Shown: one piece after another, positions 37,556-50,990 of the stretch
Numbering within the stretch: position 1 is the stretch's first letter
Layout of the letters: the number at the start of each line of letters is the position of its first letter
Source: Chalara sp. BL73
Taxonomy: Eukaryota; Ascomycota; Leotiomycetes; Helotiales
DNA length: 64,000 nucleotides
NCBI GenBank assembly: GCA_918026815.1
Contig: CAKJVC010000066.1
Coordinates: forward strand, 434,001-498,000
Direction: 5' to 3'
Notes under the pieces: generated by a model
Told to the model about the DNA's origin: nothing
Database searches by the model: none
What the model saw: the letters and a program-made list of their open reading frames with translations, nothing else
Program-made: the position numbers and the translations under genes

Positions 37556-38193
37556 TACTGCACCACCCATGGGTCAGATCCATCCCTTTCTTAGATGTAA
37601 CGTGTGATGATGATAATGGCGATGATATGAAATGATGAACAGAAACAAAGAATGTTTATCTACTGTACATACCCAAACGTCGCTTAGTCCTAGGCGCACA
37701 CGCCCGCCTCCAACCTACACCTTCACCAACGCCTACAGGTAATGTTACAGCAGAATTGGTTGTTTCGTTCAGTCAATTATATCCAGGCAGAGATAGAAAA
37801 AAGCAATCGACGGGTGAGCTTGTGGCTTACTTGGGGCTTCGGCTCCTGATTCTGGAAGGGTTTAAAACATCCGTCTCCCCCAAGCCCGCGGGGAGAGTGG
37901 CCACTCTTCTCTCACAGGACTATACGGCTACAGCAGAGTATTGTAGTATGTAACCTCTCTCCGTACCGTATCTCAATTCGCCTGGCTTGAAACGGCTTTT
38001 TGGCTTGTGCTAAGTTAGCGTGGTGGTGTGGTGGACTTACGTAAGTCTTCTTAGGATCGAAGTTATCTCTTGAGTAATGATTGGATGTCTGCTCGCGCTT
38101 CAATTCCTTTTTATTGGTCCGCCAGTCTCCCCGCAACAAGGGTGGTGATAAACTTTGCTTGGCTAGCCGCTGTTATCCCTTTCTGCCTCTACA

Positions 38194-38216
38194 ATACTGT
38201 ACTGTACTGTACTGTA
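38194..38216. repeat. pentanucleotide tandem repeat
   Basis: About four copies of TACTG. Confidence 0.85.
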
Positions 38217-40293
38217 CCTGTACTTAGGTTTCCCATTTCCCCCTTTTCCTTACTCCGCTGCCGACTACACGTGATTGATGATGCATCCCCCCCAAAAGCT
38301 TGTGATGCCCCCCAAAATTACCTAAACAAACTCCACCCCATTATAATGGGCCATCAGGGCGCACGAGATGAACGCTTAACTTTCCTTCGCTGGTAACCCC
38401 GTGCGGCACAAGCTTGAACAACCAAAAATCATCCCTTTCATGCTGGTTTTTTGGTAAGTAACCACCAAGCCGCCCGCCACTACTGCTACAAGTCCTTACC
38501 GCATGGGCTTTCCCTTTTCTTAATGTTACACCTTCGTGGTTACAGGACATGATCAGCTCGACTGGTTAGCCGCTACCACTACTAAAATGGGTCTGCCACG
38601 CTTGTCATGTATCGTGTGCTAGATAGAGCACATGGGAACACGAACAAGAAGCCGCCACAAGCACAAATCAGGTTAAACTGCCACTCATTCCAACATTAAA
38701 CCACGAACATTTGCGAGGTACACTGCTGGTCTTACAAACGGCACTCGAAAATGGAGCCGCGATACAATCCATGTTGCTCACCCCCTAAAACTCTAAAACT
38801 TAATCTATTTTGGCCCGATTGTGGAGCCACAGTTCCCAACAACCTGGGACAAAAATGGCATCAGACATGTACCATCTTGCTCTACACGAGCCACACGTGG
38901 TAACAAGGTTACACTTCTCCCGCCTGGAGAGATAAGTATCCTGTCTAGTACTCGTTACCTTCCATCTCATATCCATTTCATGCCGCTCCCGTCCGATCCT
39001 AGCTTCAGTTTCCACTTCTTATCAAAATACGCTTGTTGTGGACTGCCGTCTTTCCCTTGGCCCAGCAGAAGTATTCGGCTATTCATTAAATCAGAAGCGT
39101 TAATTCAACCTGTTGCAGACTTTAACATCAATAGCCTCACCATGCTGAACAAGCGTTCATCCGCGGTTCCCTCTTGGGAGCATTCTATATTCGATAGTTG
39201 AGAACCGCCAGTCTCAAGCAACGAGTCGAGCACAGACAGCACTGGTTCGTGAATAATGCACGGCGGCACGCAATCAAAGATTAAGTCAATTTCGTTTATG
39301 TTCACGGTCAGCACACGACAATTTAGTGGAGCCAACCAGTTTCTCGTGCTTCCAAAGATTTCTCTGGCAGGTTTTATTTGGTTTTTTAATCTAGCCACAT
39401 TAAGGATCGCTGCGAGTTGTTGGATATCGGCACGCACTCATGACAGATACACAAGCTCCATGCTCTTTGATTCTTGTCATATACCGCCAATTCATCAACA
39501 CTTTCCAAGGACCGGCCATTCGTCGAGGATTCTGGACACATGAATGGTAACCGTTTGCCGAAACAAAAAAAACTCCGGATGCTCGACAGGAGATATCGTG
39601 GGATTGGCACTACCACACTCAGATCTCGAAATTGCTTTTCAGATTATCTGTACCTACACACGCGAGTAGCCAGAGGGGACTGCTGATATCAATGTACAAT
39701 CTATATTCAGAAGTTTGTTGTATGGAACTTGTTATCGACGGTTTCTTCGATGATATTTTGTTAGTGGCCATCAAATTTTGTTGGATTCTTCCATTCTACC
39801 GTCACCATCCTTATATTTGTTCCACCAACCAAGCTAATCTTAATCCCTTTTAATGTTATTCTGTAGCCTTGCCCCCAAAAAAATACGTTTCGCGATATAT
39901 TTCTCCGTATTTCTATCAGCCACAATATATATCTTCGCTCGCATGCCAAGAGGCACAACAGATCAACCGGTAAATCCTCCGTTGGCAACAACCAAACGGA
40001 GCCGCAGCCGATGATGCCTTTTTTAGTGAACCACGGTTCTGGATGGTAATCGCCTGCTGTTTCGTCTAACCGAATTCCCTAGTGAATCACATTGCAAGGA
40101 CATAGGAGTGTAACTCTAGGAATCAGACTGCTGTTTACAGGTGGAAGTTCTGTAAGAGCAGAACATATCAAGATGGACCGTTGTTAAAGAGCCAGATATA
40201 GGTATAAATACCATGGCCGAATAGAACAATATCAATTCGCTATAGTCGATAAGCCACGAATAGTTTACAACAGTTCAAACATTGGATATAGTC

Positions 40294-41500
40294 ATGTTCC
40301 GCTACGGATTGCTAGCTCTTTTCCCAGCAGTGCTGGCTTGCACGAACCCAGATACCAACTCGTGCGCTTCATTCATCAGCGCAAACAAAGCTACCGCCTC
40401 TCCTTTTTGCATCAGGTTCACTCAAAGCACTGTGACTGCGACCAACGGTCTCCCGGCGTGGGCATCAAACTGCTCTAATAAGCCAAAAGAGATCTCAAAA
40501 GAATGCTCATGTTACTACGCTGGTGGCGCAGGCAGCACACCTACATCTATTCCCGCAGAAACAGCTTTCACTACCCGAACAACCACAGGCCCCACGCCGA
40601 CCAACACTAGCGGCGGCAATACCTGTGGTTCAGCGGCAGTTAATGGAGTAGTAGGATATGCTGCCGGTACGACGGGAGTGTGGAACTGGGAGTGGAGTTA
40701 CTGTAGCTTCGTGCTCAGCTCTCTCATCTGCAGTCGGTAGTGCTGGGGTTATCAAGATCTCCGGGACCGTTACAGGATGTGGTATTATTGACTTGAAGAG
40801 TGACACGACTGTGCTTGGTGTTGGCTCGAATGCTGGTTTGTTCAGCAGCACATCTGTGTGATCAAGAGCTAATTATTGGGCTACAGGGTTGACTGATGGC
40901 GGATTCCGCCTCAAGAGCATCAGCAATGTCATTATCCGCAACCTCAAATTCCACAACCCTCCCGAAGTAAAGGATTTAGTCTCCCTTGACGTTGCAACCA
41001 AGGTCTGGGTGGATCACTGGTAAGCCGACGTGCAAGAATCCATACCTCGATGCTCTGCCGTCATGTCTTACCACCTCAAATACTAACAAGGTTCTCGTCT
41101 AGTGATTTCGGTACTGTCGCCTAACAGGTGATAAAGATTACTATGATGATCTTCTGGATATCACCCACGCATCTGATTATGTGACTGTCTCCTGGAACAA
41201 GTTTCACGATCATTGGAAAGGCTCCTTGGTGGGCCATTCCGACAGCAACTCTGAAGAAGACACAGGTCACCTTCGCATTACCTACCACCACAATCATTGG
41301 ACGAACGTAAATTCCCGCTTACCTTCCCTCCGCTTTCGGACACATCTACAGCTCGTGTTTCGAGAATAACCCGACCTCCGGCAGTGGTTGGTGATAAGTG
41401 AATTGCTAATTGGTTCATAGAACGGACTCAGCGAGCCGTGTCTGTACTTTGGTAAAGTCGCAGGCAGGCACTGACATTATCGGATGAGGGCTCGAACAGT
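40294..41500 (+). pseudogene. secreted pectate lyase (PL1 family), frame-broken
   Basis: The start (MFRYGLLALFPAVLACTN) encodes a signal peptide. A six-Cys module ending CSCYY and a Thr-rich linker follow, then the lyase domain. PL1 landmarks are clear: VIIRNLKFHNPP, KVWVDHC, LLDITHASDYVTVSWNKFHD, HWKGSLVGHSDSNSEEDTGH and NVNSRLPSLRF. Two introns are still recognisable (about 40832-40896, acceptor CTACAG; about 41022-41102, acceptor GTCTAG). The frame is broken near 40676, near 41122 (a stop inside a one-base loss) and near 41336 (one extra T). Beyond about 41390 similarity fades. The intact enzyme would cleave polygalacturonate by beta-elimination outside the cell. A sequencing error cannot explain three separate breaks easily, so I call it a pseudogene. 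Confidence 0.8.
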
Positions 41501-42179
41501 TCCCGTATTGATTCGACATCAATACAGGTTGACAAGCTGATTTGTCTGGAAGTTTTCACGGCGCGGAATGTAACAAGGTCGTTTCAATGCTATAAGCAAT
41601 GCTCTTCTGTTAGGTTCACCATTTACAGGATATGTTGTCAAACGCAGGTTAATATGATCTTTTCGGTGGCAATTTATTACCGCTGCACAATTGCGTGGTT
41701 CCTCCACTATATTCCTAGGTAGGTATTAGTACACATGATGACTCGGATCTGCGCGCCTTGCCCTATTGAATCTCCACGCCTCTGAACCCGAGCCATCGAA
41801 TACGCAGTGATGACGCTGGAGTCATCAACCTCTCCGCGTTTGTTGCGTTATTGAGGCGGGGGTAGCGACCTGGTCGAGGTCTTTGGCTAGGCCCTGAAGT
41901 TCCTGCGAGTGCCTACTTGATATGAGAGCAAATGGCCGATGAGATGCCTCTTCTAGCCCGAATTAAAGCACTTTCCCGATCCGGATCTTCAGCCCACTTA
42001 CATACAGGCATGGCTGTGGCGCGAGCACACGTGACTGGTTGTTGACGACGCCCATCAGCTGTTTGATGATATTCCTGAAATTATATTAGCTGCCTAGACA
42101 GCGGGCTACTATAACATTGATAGAGCCTCTCAGTCACCATACTACTTCTTGGCTCTTTAATTGTTGATAATCCCTTACA
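41501..42179. other. intergenic
   Basis: About 680 bp between the pectate lyase relic and the aminopeptidase start; no feature was recognised. Confidence 0.5.
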
Positions 42180-45100
42180 ATGCGTGACGCCATTCCGCTG
42201 TTCGCCAGCAAGAATGCACAATTTCGTCTTCCTAGAGCCTTGAAACCTACTCATTACTCCATTGAGATCGAACCCGATGTAGTCACAAGGATAATCACCG
42301 GTCGAGTTGTCGTAAATATCGAGGTTATTGAGGCTACACAAAAAATTGTCTTCCATGCGCTTAGGTTGAAGATTCTCCGTGCCTCCGTGCAACCTGCTCC
42401 CGGCAATGCTACATTTCCAGAAGTCCAATACGATCCCGAGCACGAAGTTGCGTATATCGAACTGGAAACGACTTTACCTGCGAGATCACGTGTCTTGCTG
42501 GGCCTCACGTATGAAGGAGAGATGACTGAACTAGGGTCGATGGGGGGCTTGTACCCTACGCCTTATACCACACCAAAAGGGGATCTAGAATTCGGGTTCG
42601 AAACAATGTTTGAGCCTACCATGGCTCGAGCTGCTTTTCCATGTTTCGATGAGCCGGACTTCAAAGCGGAATTTACTCTGTCGCTCATAGTGAAGTCAGA
42701 CTTGTCATGCCTGAGCAACATGGAAATAGCCTCCGAAGCTCCGGTTCACATGCATTCAGCCGTGTCAAAGAAGAAGGTTACTTTCAAGACCTCACCCAAG
42801 ATGTCTACATACCTTCTAGTGATGATCGCAGGGTATTTCAACATGGTTGAAACGAGTGCCTTCCGCGTTCCGGTTCGAGTTTGGGCTGCATTGGACAAAA
42901 ACATTGATAATGCAAAGTATGCGCTAGAAATCGCCATAAAAGCATTGAATGCCCATGAGAAGAACTTTGGAATTGAGTATCCATTGCCCAAACTTGACAT
43001 GGTAGCTGTACCGGGACACCAAGGGTTAGTACGCAGAGCTATTTTCCCTTTTCACTGCGTTCGCACAGTCCCTAAACGTCAGGGGAAAAAAATCTGTCGA
43101 GTGATTGATCGACGTTGGGGTCAACAGCCGATAGACTACAAGGACTGGTTTCTACACGCGCTCTAGTGAGCATTCAAGACAATTGGCTTGTGGTAGTTGT
43201 GTGATTGCCATGGAGATATTCCGAAAGTTGTCTAACAAGGCAAACACTGTCCACTTCACCTTCCCTTGGCTGGAATCATTGATATTTATCTCACCCCAGC
43301 TGAAATCTATATAAGCAGTCTAATGATTCAAATTCGCACTCGCTTTGTATCCCAAGTACATCCCGAGCAAAAATAGCTAACCTTGCTGGTGTATAGTGGC
43401 ATGGAACACTGGGGTTGTGTCACTTACCAAGAAAGTGGCCTCCTTCTCAACGATAACCCCTCTGATACGGACAAGTTGAGGCTGACAATGATTGTTACCC
43501 ACGAACTTGCACATCAATGGTTTGGAAACATCGTGACGATGAAGTGGTGGGATTCCGTCTGGTTGAATGAGTCCTTTGCCGACTGGGCAACATTCCATGC
43601 AATGTCACAAATTCTTCCAGAATATGACACTTGGGCAGATTTCCTTGCCAGCGACCCCAATACAGGCCCCGTGAGTGGCTTCCAGGAAGCCTTAACCTTA
43701 GACTCAAATCAAGGCAGTCATGCGATAATGGACCCCAATATCCCGCCCGCTGCTGCCTTCGACTCAATCGCTTACGTTAAGGGATGTAGCATCATCCGCA
43801 TGATGGCGGAAGACATAGGGGTAGAGTTGTTCCTCAAGGGAATTACTCGCTACCTTAAGCAGCATATGTATGGCAATGCTACGACCGAGGAGCTCTGGCA
43901 CGCTTTGAGTGAAGTTAGTGGGAAAGATGTGGCCAGCTTCATGGATACATGGATCCAGACTGTCGGGTATCCACTTCTGACCGTATTTGAGCTTCGCCCA
44001 ACCAAGCAAGTTGCAGTCTTACAATCTCGCTTCCTACAAAATGGCGATCATGATACGAAAGAGATATATCCAGTCTCAATCCATATAAAGGATACCAACG
44101 GTGACAAAATACATTTCATGAGCAGTGCCACAACAACGATTTCAACTTCTCTATCTGCGTACAAGATCAACACTGATACCGTCGGATTCTACCGCGTGTC
44201 CTATCCCTTGTCTCGAATACATAAGCTTGGCGTTCAATTCGACGGCGGTCTGCTTTCTGAGAAGGATAAGATAGGTCTGATATCTGACCTTGTAGTGGTT
44301 GTGGCTACTGGAGCACCAGGTAGAAGGGCTCGGATCTCAGACGTGCTCGATTTCCTTTTGAGCATAAAGGACCGAGTTACAGAATTGTTCGTATGGCGTG
44401 AGATCTTGGGACAGCTACAGAATCTTCGTGCTGCGTTCCTGTTTGAGGGCGAAAAGGTGCTTCGGATCTTCGATATTGTAAGATCGATACTACTCGATCA
44501 ATTTGTTAGAAAGGGCTTCCTAGATTTCGAAACCGACGACACACTGGAGCAGACAATGTTTAAATCACTTCTGTTAAGCCAGCTCAAGAACCATCCAGTG
44601 GCCCAGCAAAAAGCCGCCAAAGCATGGAATAACTTACTAAGTGGTGACAAGGATGCCCTTAATCCGAGCGTCAGGAGGGTCATATTTGATACTGTCCTTC
44701 TTACCGACAAAACAGATGTAGGTCTCTCGGTTATATCATCGAATTAATATACAGGCTGACGTGTCTTCTTTCAGAAAACCTGGAATGACCTAAGATCAAT
44801 CGCTTTCGAAGGAGCGTACATCCGCTCAGGTGACCCTGTCACACCTATTGAGGCGCTTCAGGCATTAGGCAGCACCCCAAATCTAGACCTCATTGCTCGA
44901 ACTCTAGAAATCGTTACTCCCTCCCCATCTACCTCGTATCTCCTGGCATCCACCACATCCATGGCGCGTAGCAGAGCCGCCCCGCTAGCCCTTCAGTGGA
45001 ACCAACGATTGGGAATCATGCGTTCACTGCGCCAGCACCCAGGCGGCGCACAGGCATGCTGGGACTGGCTGCAGGAGAGCTGGGACCTGTTGCGTAGCAT

Positions 45101-45394
45101 TCGTACAAACGGTGGTATCAATAGCTTTGGTTTCCTGCCCCTGACGCTGAGCGGTTTGGCTACGAAAGAGCATTTAAAACATGTGGAAGACTTCTTCGCA
45201 GACAAGGTTGAGCCCGTAAGTGATTCATTTCAACGCTAAACAATGAAATATGGAGCGTATATACTTACACTTGATAGTCATTCGAGCTCTTGCTTGTTCA
45301 AGCATTGGATTTAATTCGAGCTCGGGCTCGCTTTGCCGAAGCAGACCGAGAGAATCTCCTAGATTGGGCCAAGGAACGAGGGTTCGTTGTATAA
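42180..45394 (+). CDS. M1-family zinc aminopeptidase
   Basis: Four exons: 42180..43024, 43397..44717, 44775..45215 and 45278..45394, which sum to 908 codons (907 aa), normal for puromycin-sensitive/Ape2-type enzymes. The N-terminal beta-saddle includes FGFETMFEPTMARAAFPCFD. The zinc site is HELAH (317-321) with Glu340 in WLNES, and a catalytic Tyr lies in FDSIAYVKGCSI. The C-terminal half is the ERAP1-like helical domain. There is no signal peptide, so it is probably cytosolic, removing N-terminal residues from peptides. Two oddities: the exopeptidase motif GAMEN reads GGMEH, and intron 1, which interrupts exactly this motif, is 372 bp, much longer than other introns here. A missed micro-exon in that intron could restore a more typical sequence. 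Confidence 0.88.
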
Positions 45395-45849
45395 TAACAA
45401 AAGAATCCTGCCCTACTGAACTTTAAAACTATAGCAATTCCCTTCAATTAAAGAGATGTTGCACTTTGCTACCGATCAAATTTCGTCACCATTCTTAACG
45501 AAAATCGATACCCCACTGAGCAGCCATTTGTGTGTAGTACTCTTGCTCTGAATGCCAACTCCTTCAGCAGCTAAACACTGAGGACTCTCCCAACATAACT
45601 CCATGTGAGGTAATGTAGCTTACTTGCAAGTGCGGTTGGCGAACATTCCTTGAGATCCGTTTCTTTCCCGAGGCTGCCTGTGTCAGGAGCTAAGGTTGAT
45701 AAGCTTTACCATGGCACTAAGCGGGCCAAAAAGGTACAATATCCGACGTCGCCTGCCAGAATGCTTATCCTACTACATATACCAGTTCGGAACCTGACAG
45801 CCTGATAGGCTTTGCCCACACAATATACGATATTATAGCCTCGACCAGT
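45395..45849. other. intergenic
   Basis: About 455 bp between the aminopeptidase stop and the first LTR-like sequence; no gene. Confidence 0.5.
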
Positions 45850-46023
45850 TGTCACGGTGCCGACCCTGGTCGAGCACGTGCCCTGCTGCCGAGCCACTAG
45901 GGCTCCCTCGTGTATATATAGCCTGCTCTCCTCGAGCTCCCTGTTCCTTCCTTAGCTATAGATTCTCGTATAGTACCACAGCTGCCCTCTGTATCTGTAG
46001 ATCCACAGCTCGTGCCTGTAACA
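45850..46023 (+). repeat. candidate LTR 1 (174 bp, TGT...ACA)
   Basis: Begins TGTCACGGTG and ends GTGCCTGTAACA, with a TATATATA box in the first half. Downstream is a possible short gag-like start (MPKARRGSHDTG) at 46031, then sequence that turns AT-rich. No second copy or target duplication was found in the window, so the LTR call rests on its ends, TATA box and context. Confidence 0.4.
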
Positions 46024-47261
46024 ATCGGTATGCCCAAGGCACGGCGCGGAAGTCATGATACAGGAGCAAGGGGTGGTGATCAGGGTATGAGGGGTTTCAG
46101 ACCCAATACGGGGTAGATTCGGAGTCGCCTATATAAAGGCCTGTTTATATTCTTTACAGTTGCTTTTTATGTTTTTGTATCTTTAGTACTTTAGACTTAT
46201 AAAGCAATTACGATTAGCTTATTGTACGCACTTTTATATGCTTTTATTCTAGCTCGTGATTCTTTACGTCGTTACATTATACAAAAACATTAAGTCAGCC
46301 GGAAACGGCTTTTATTATAATATTTTTTTATCGAGTTTATTTTGCTATACCGGACTTAATTCGATGCAAGTTTTATTTAAATACAAATATTTTTAAATAG
46401 CCGAAATTCTTTAAATTTTTCGGACAGTTAATAAACTTAAGTTTAATTCAGCGCGTGCAGCTAGTAAAAATCGTTGTAGAAATATTAAAAAAAATATCAG
46501 AAATTTTTTAAAAACTTTTTTTGCGCAAAAGAAATTGCGGACAAAAAACAAGTAGCAACAAACTAACCGGAACTTTGTTTTTTTTATACATTTTATACTT
46601 TTTACCGAAATTTTACCGACACGAACTATTATATCGACACAACAATTACAAAACTTTGTTTTAAACGATAAAACGCAAAACAGTTAAATTTTTACAAAAA
46701 AGTTTTTTAATTAAAAGCTTTTTTCGTTTAAATTTTGTAATATTTAACATGCGAAAAATTTTTGCAACTATAGAAATCTTAATAAAATGCGCGGCATTGT
46801 TTATTCGTTAAAAACAAAAGTTAATAAAGCCGAAAAAGTACAGCAAAAAAATCGCGCGGAATTTCAAGTTTTGCAAAGTTTAATTACAAAGTTAACTCGG
46901 TTAGTTCGAAATTAAAACCGACATCGACTCGCTGTAAATTTAATGCGTAACTTTAATAAAACGCTGAATTCGGTTAAAAACTTAAATTTGCAACGATATT
47001 TATTAAAAAATAGTTTTTCGCCAAAAGCTAGTTATACAACAAATAATTATCGAGAAAAATTACTTAAAATTTTTAACTTTAATACTAATTAGACTTTTTA
47101 CACTTTTTTTCGCTTTAAAAAAACGGAACTAACAAAAAAAATAAACTTTTTAAACAAAAAAAATACTTTTATTTTTTATTAATAAAAAACTTTTGTTATA
47201 AATCGCTTAAAAGTCAACTCCGACTACTATTCGACTAAACGCTCAAAAAAAGCATTAGTAT
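46024..47261 (+). mobile_element. AT-rich decayed element body
   Basis: After about 250 bp of balanced sequence, base composition collapses to mostly A and T with stops in all frames. Remaining C and G lie mainly in CpG, ApC, GpC and GpT. By context it is the mutated internal part of a retroelement following candidate LTR 1. No domain could be read. Confidence 0.4.
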
Positions 47262-47658
47262 TGTGGTGGGGACGATTTTCTTTCCTTTCACACTCTGTCA
47301 CGTGATACTCATGAGTGGTCAGTCATGTGACCTGAGGAGCATAAGTTGTATATAACCTGCGCTTCCGGTAGGGAGGCGCATCATCATTAATACTACACAC
47401 TTTTCCACTTTTCTATATTTACACTACTATAAGCTATTAACGTTTATTTATTATATAAAGCTTAGGCTCGCCGGTGCTTTCTTTAGTATGTTACAGCTAC
47501 TGCTATTACGCTTATAAGTTTTTGTCACGATCACGATCCTATGGCCTGTAAGGGCGCTGAATAGGTGCTTCAATTACGAGAATACTAAACTAAGGAGGAA
47601 AGGTGTAGCTGTGGATGTGGCATCCCTCATAAGTAAAACCATGATCACGTGACCCACA
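47262..47658 (+). repeat. candidate LTR 2 (397 bp, TGTGG...CCACA)
   Basis: A GC-balanced island inside AT-rich DNA. Its termini are inverted (TGTGG / CCACA), and it has a TATATAAC box after a CACGTGAT element. It sits in front of the Gypsy body whose protease begins 3.0 kb downstream, a normal LTR-to-protease distance. Flanks do not show a clear target duplication. Confidence 0.5.
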
Positions 47659-50600
47659 TTAGCGAACTGGTAAGCGAACCAATGAGCATCATTGAGGAGC
47701 GTGACAGTTTTGTGCTAAATCCTGTTGCTGTTTTTGCTTTCAACATGTTTTTCGCTACATGTTTTTTAGTAATTTACACAGAAAATCAAGCATTTTCTGT
47801 AGCAACAGCGAAGCTTATAAACGCGATATGCAGTGCGAGAAAGCAAAAAAAAAAGCACCGGCACACTTCTTAAATACGCTTTACTGACGGGCTACTCGAT
47901 AAAAAGCATTACAGCAATGTTTTTGTAATACAAAAAAAAACGTTACAAGCTTTTAAAAAAGCAGCGCGAAGTTTAAAAAGCGTTACAACAGTTTACAAAA
48001 ACTTATTCAGTTAATAATTTCTGCTAGCAAACGACTTTTCTGAACGATATTTTAAAAACGAAAATTAGTATACAAACGCTAAAACTAAACATTTAAACAG
48101 CACTTAAAAAGTAAAAAACTTAAAAGTACCGGAATTCAGTACAGTAATTAAAATTAAACAAATAGCAAAAAGCTACAAAGTTTCGGCATAAACTAAGCAT
48201 ACGCTAATTTACAGCGTAAAAAAGTTTCGTTAAAATTTTTTTAGCAAAAAGTTTTACTAAAAAAGCTTTAAACGTTTTAGCAAAACAGTAGTTGTTATTA
48301 AAGTTTAAATAGCTAGTATAAAACAAATAAGTATAAAAATTACTTTTGTTGCTGTTGCAAACTGTTAAATCAAATATATAAATTGCTTTAATAGCAACGA
48401 TTAGTTATATCAACTTTTTTTTTTACGCTTAAAAGTTTTTTAACAAAACAACTTTTTGCTTATTACTACTGTTATAGTATTTACACTATATACAATATTT
48501 TTTACATTTATACTAAAATTCGTATTTACAGTTAAAAAGCTTAAAATAACGCTTAAAGATTTTACTTTAAGTTTATTTTTTAACAAAACATACAAATATA
48601 AAAAGTTTAAAAAGCAATCGGTTGCTTTTATAAACTCGAGCCGAATATATAACTGTGCTTACTTTTAACTTATGCCGGTATTTAAAAAATATAGCAGTTC
48701 GTTTTTCAACAGCAAAAAAATTATTGTATACTTTAAGTTTTTTAACAAAAACTTTAAAAATTATAAAATTTAAAATAACAAAAAAAAAAAAAAAAAGCAG
48801 CAAAATACGTTTCGGTTTAGCTGAAAAAAAAAATTAAACAGCTAAGCGAATATAGTAATTCGACTGTAACGTAAAATTTTTTTTAATAAAAACTGTTAAA
48901 AAAAGTATCGGTATAAAAATTCGAAGCAACTTTTATATACTATCGCATATTTCGACAAATACGTTAAAAAGTTCAAAACTATCGATAATTAAAGTTACGT
49001 AATACAAAAGCAAATATACTTTTATTACAAAAAGTTTAACTAAACAGAATTAAAATGTTTAAAAAAAAAATTATTATAAACAAAATGTTAATGTTTAAGT
49101 TTTTATATAAACTGTTTTATAAATTGCAAGCAAAAACTTTCAAATATATAGCAAAGCTTAAAAAACTAAGTACTGAAAATATTAAATTTTACAAAAAAGT
49201 TTATAAATACGTTAAAAACGAATATGCAGTATTAAAAGAAATAAATAATTTAGTATAAAAACAAAAAATAAAAAAGCTGTTTACAAAGTTTAATAGTTTA
49301 AAAATAAGCACTTTTTTTGTATTTAAAAAAACTCGTTTAGCATTTTCGGCATTTTCGACATTAAAACTAAAAAAACGCAAAAAAGCTGTTTTGTTTTTTG
49401 TTAAAATTTTTTTTTTAAAAAGTCGTTTAGTTACAAATTAAAAAATAAACAACATTACAAAAAACTTAAAATATTTGCAAATTTTGCAAGTTATTACAAA
49501 ACGAATTTAGCAAAAAGCTTAAATAGCTAACTTTAACTATTTAAAAAAGAATTATACTAAAAAATATAAAGTAAATTACAGAAAAATTTTTAAAAAAAAA
49601 AAGTTTCAAAATAATAATACTTGCAAATAGTACAAAAATCAGTAATTAAGTAATATAAAACTTTAAAAGCTTTATAAATATATAAACTAGTATTACAACT
49701 ACACGAAGTTTATTAGCTTAAACGTTATTTATAAGTTTAATAAAAATTACTATATTTGCTTAAAATTCTGAAAAGCCGAAAAAACTTTAATACTTATACA
49801 GTTTAGCAACGATTTTCCGCGCTAGAACTAAGTTATAACGCGAACTATTAATACTAAATTTAGCTACATTTTTAAAAATAAAAAACAAACTTTAAAAAAA
49901 AAAACTTAGTTTAAAAAAAAAAAGTTTAAACTAAAAAAAAAAACGTAGTTAACAATATTGAAACTTACGTTTGTAAAACTAGCAATATACTAACAAAAAC
50001 AAAGTTAAATAATAAAACTAATATTTAAATGCAAAACTTTATTGCAAAAAAAGCCGGAATAAAGCTTGTAAAAGTCAAGCTATTTACTAAAAAAGCGAAG
50101 CGTTAAATACTATATAATTTTAAACTTTTTACGCTATAAAAAAAGCTTTAAAAACAAACGAAACACAGTATAGTTAAAACATTACAGCTAAAAACGGTAC
50201 GTTTTCAAAAAAAAAAAATTTGAAAACAAGTTTAAAAAACCGGAAAAAGCTAGTTTAAAACAAAAAGCTATAAAAGCTTAAAAATTGAAATTTACAGTAG
50301 CGAGTATACTAGCTAAACTTAGCTACAGTTATAAAAGTTCGCTAGCAAAACTTATAACTTAAAAATCGATTTTTAAAAAATTTACTTTAAAAAAACTATT
50401 GTTGCTAACAAATCCGGCTTTGCTTTTTAAAAAACGGCTTAAAACTTTAAAAAAAACTTTGAATAAAAAAATAAAACAAGCATTTATTAAAAAAAGCATA
50501 ATAAACTTAAAAAAGTTAGTAATTTGTTTTAATATTAACTTTAATACAACTGTTAAGCAAACATTTAAAAAAAGTATAATAAACTTAAAAAAGCTAGTAA

Positions 50601-50686
50601 ACTGCAGCAAAAACACAGTTAATATTAATTCTAGATTAATAAAATTTTATTCGGAATATTCGAAAGTTTATTTTTTTAAAATTACG

Positions 50687-50990
50687 TTTAATACAAACGC
50701 CGAAGTTAGCTTAATAACATTAAAAATTGCAACAAAAATAAACATTTTTATTACTCGAAACAACAATATAGCTTTAAAAACTATTATAAAAAGTACGTCG
50801 AAATTTGTAAAGTTTGTAAACAATTTGCTAGTTACTATTAGTAATGCAGCTATAAAAACTCGATTTTATATTATAAACTTTTTTGGTTTTAAGCTAATTT
50901 TAAGTTTTTTATTTATACGCAAAACTAAAATAGTATTTTGTTATTTTAAAAAAATTTTAACGGCTTTGTTTTTGTTTTTATTTAAAACTT
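50687..50990 (+). pseudogene. retroviral-type aspartic protease remnant (Gypsy pol)
   Basis: The frame reads FNTNAEVSLITLKIATKINI and later ILSFLFIRKTK. The family's active site D-(T/S)-G-A appears as N-T-N-A at 50690-50701, so both the catalytic Asp and the Gly are replaced by Asn, each explainable by G-to-A changes. The frame is open for about 190 codons by chance or recent descent, but the product would be inactive. Confidence 0.65.

Larger units (their letters stand above)
37070..40293. other. long gene-poor region
   Basis: 3.2 kb marking the change from the housekeeping block to accessory sequence. It contains an AGTGCC hexamer tandem repeat (37532-37555) and a TACTG pentamer repeat (38194-38216). 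An ORF at 39105-39437 (-), 110 codons, has fairly protein-like composition but no match I recognise. No gene is supported. Confidence 0.45.

Noticed and set aside
39105..39437. 110-residue minus-strand ORF with fairly protein-like sequence
   Set aside because: No recognisable family, no flanking exons and no clear start context; kept only as a note.
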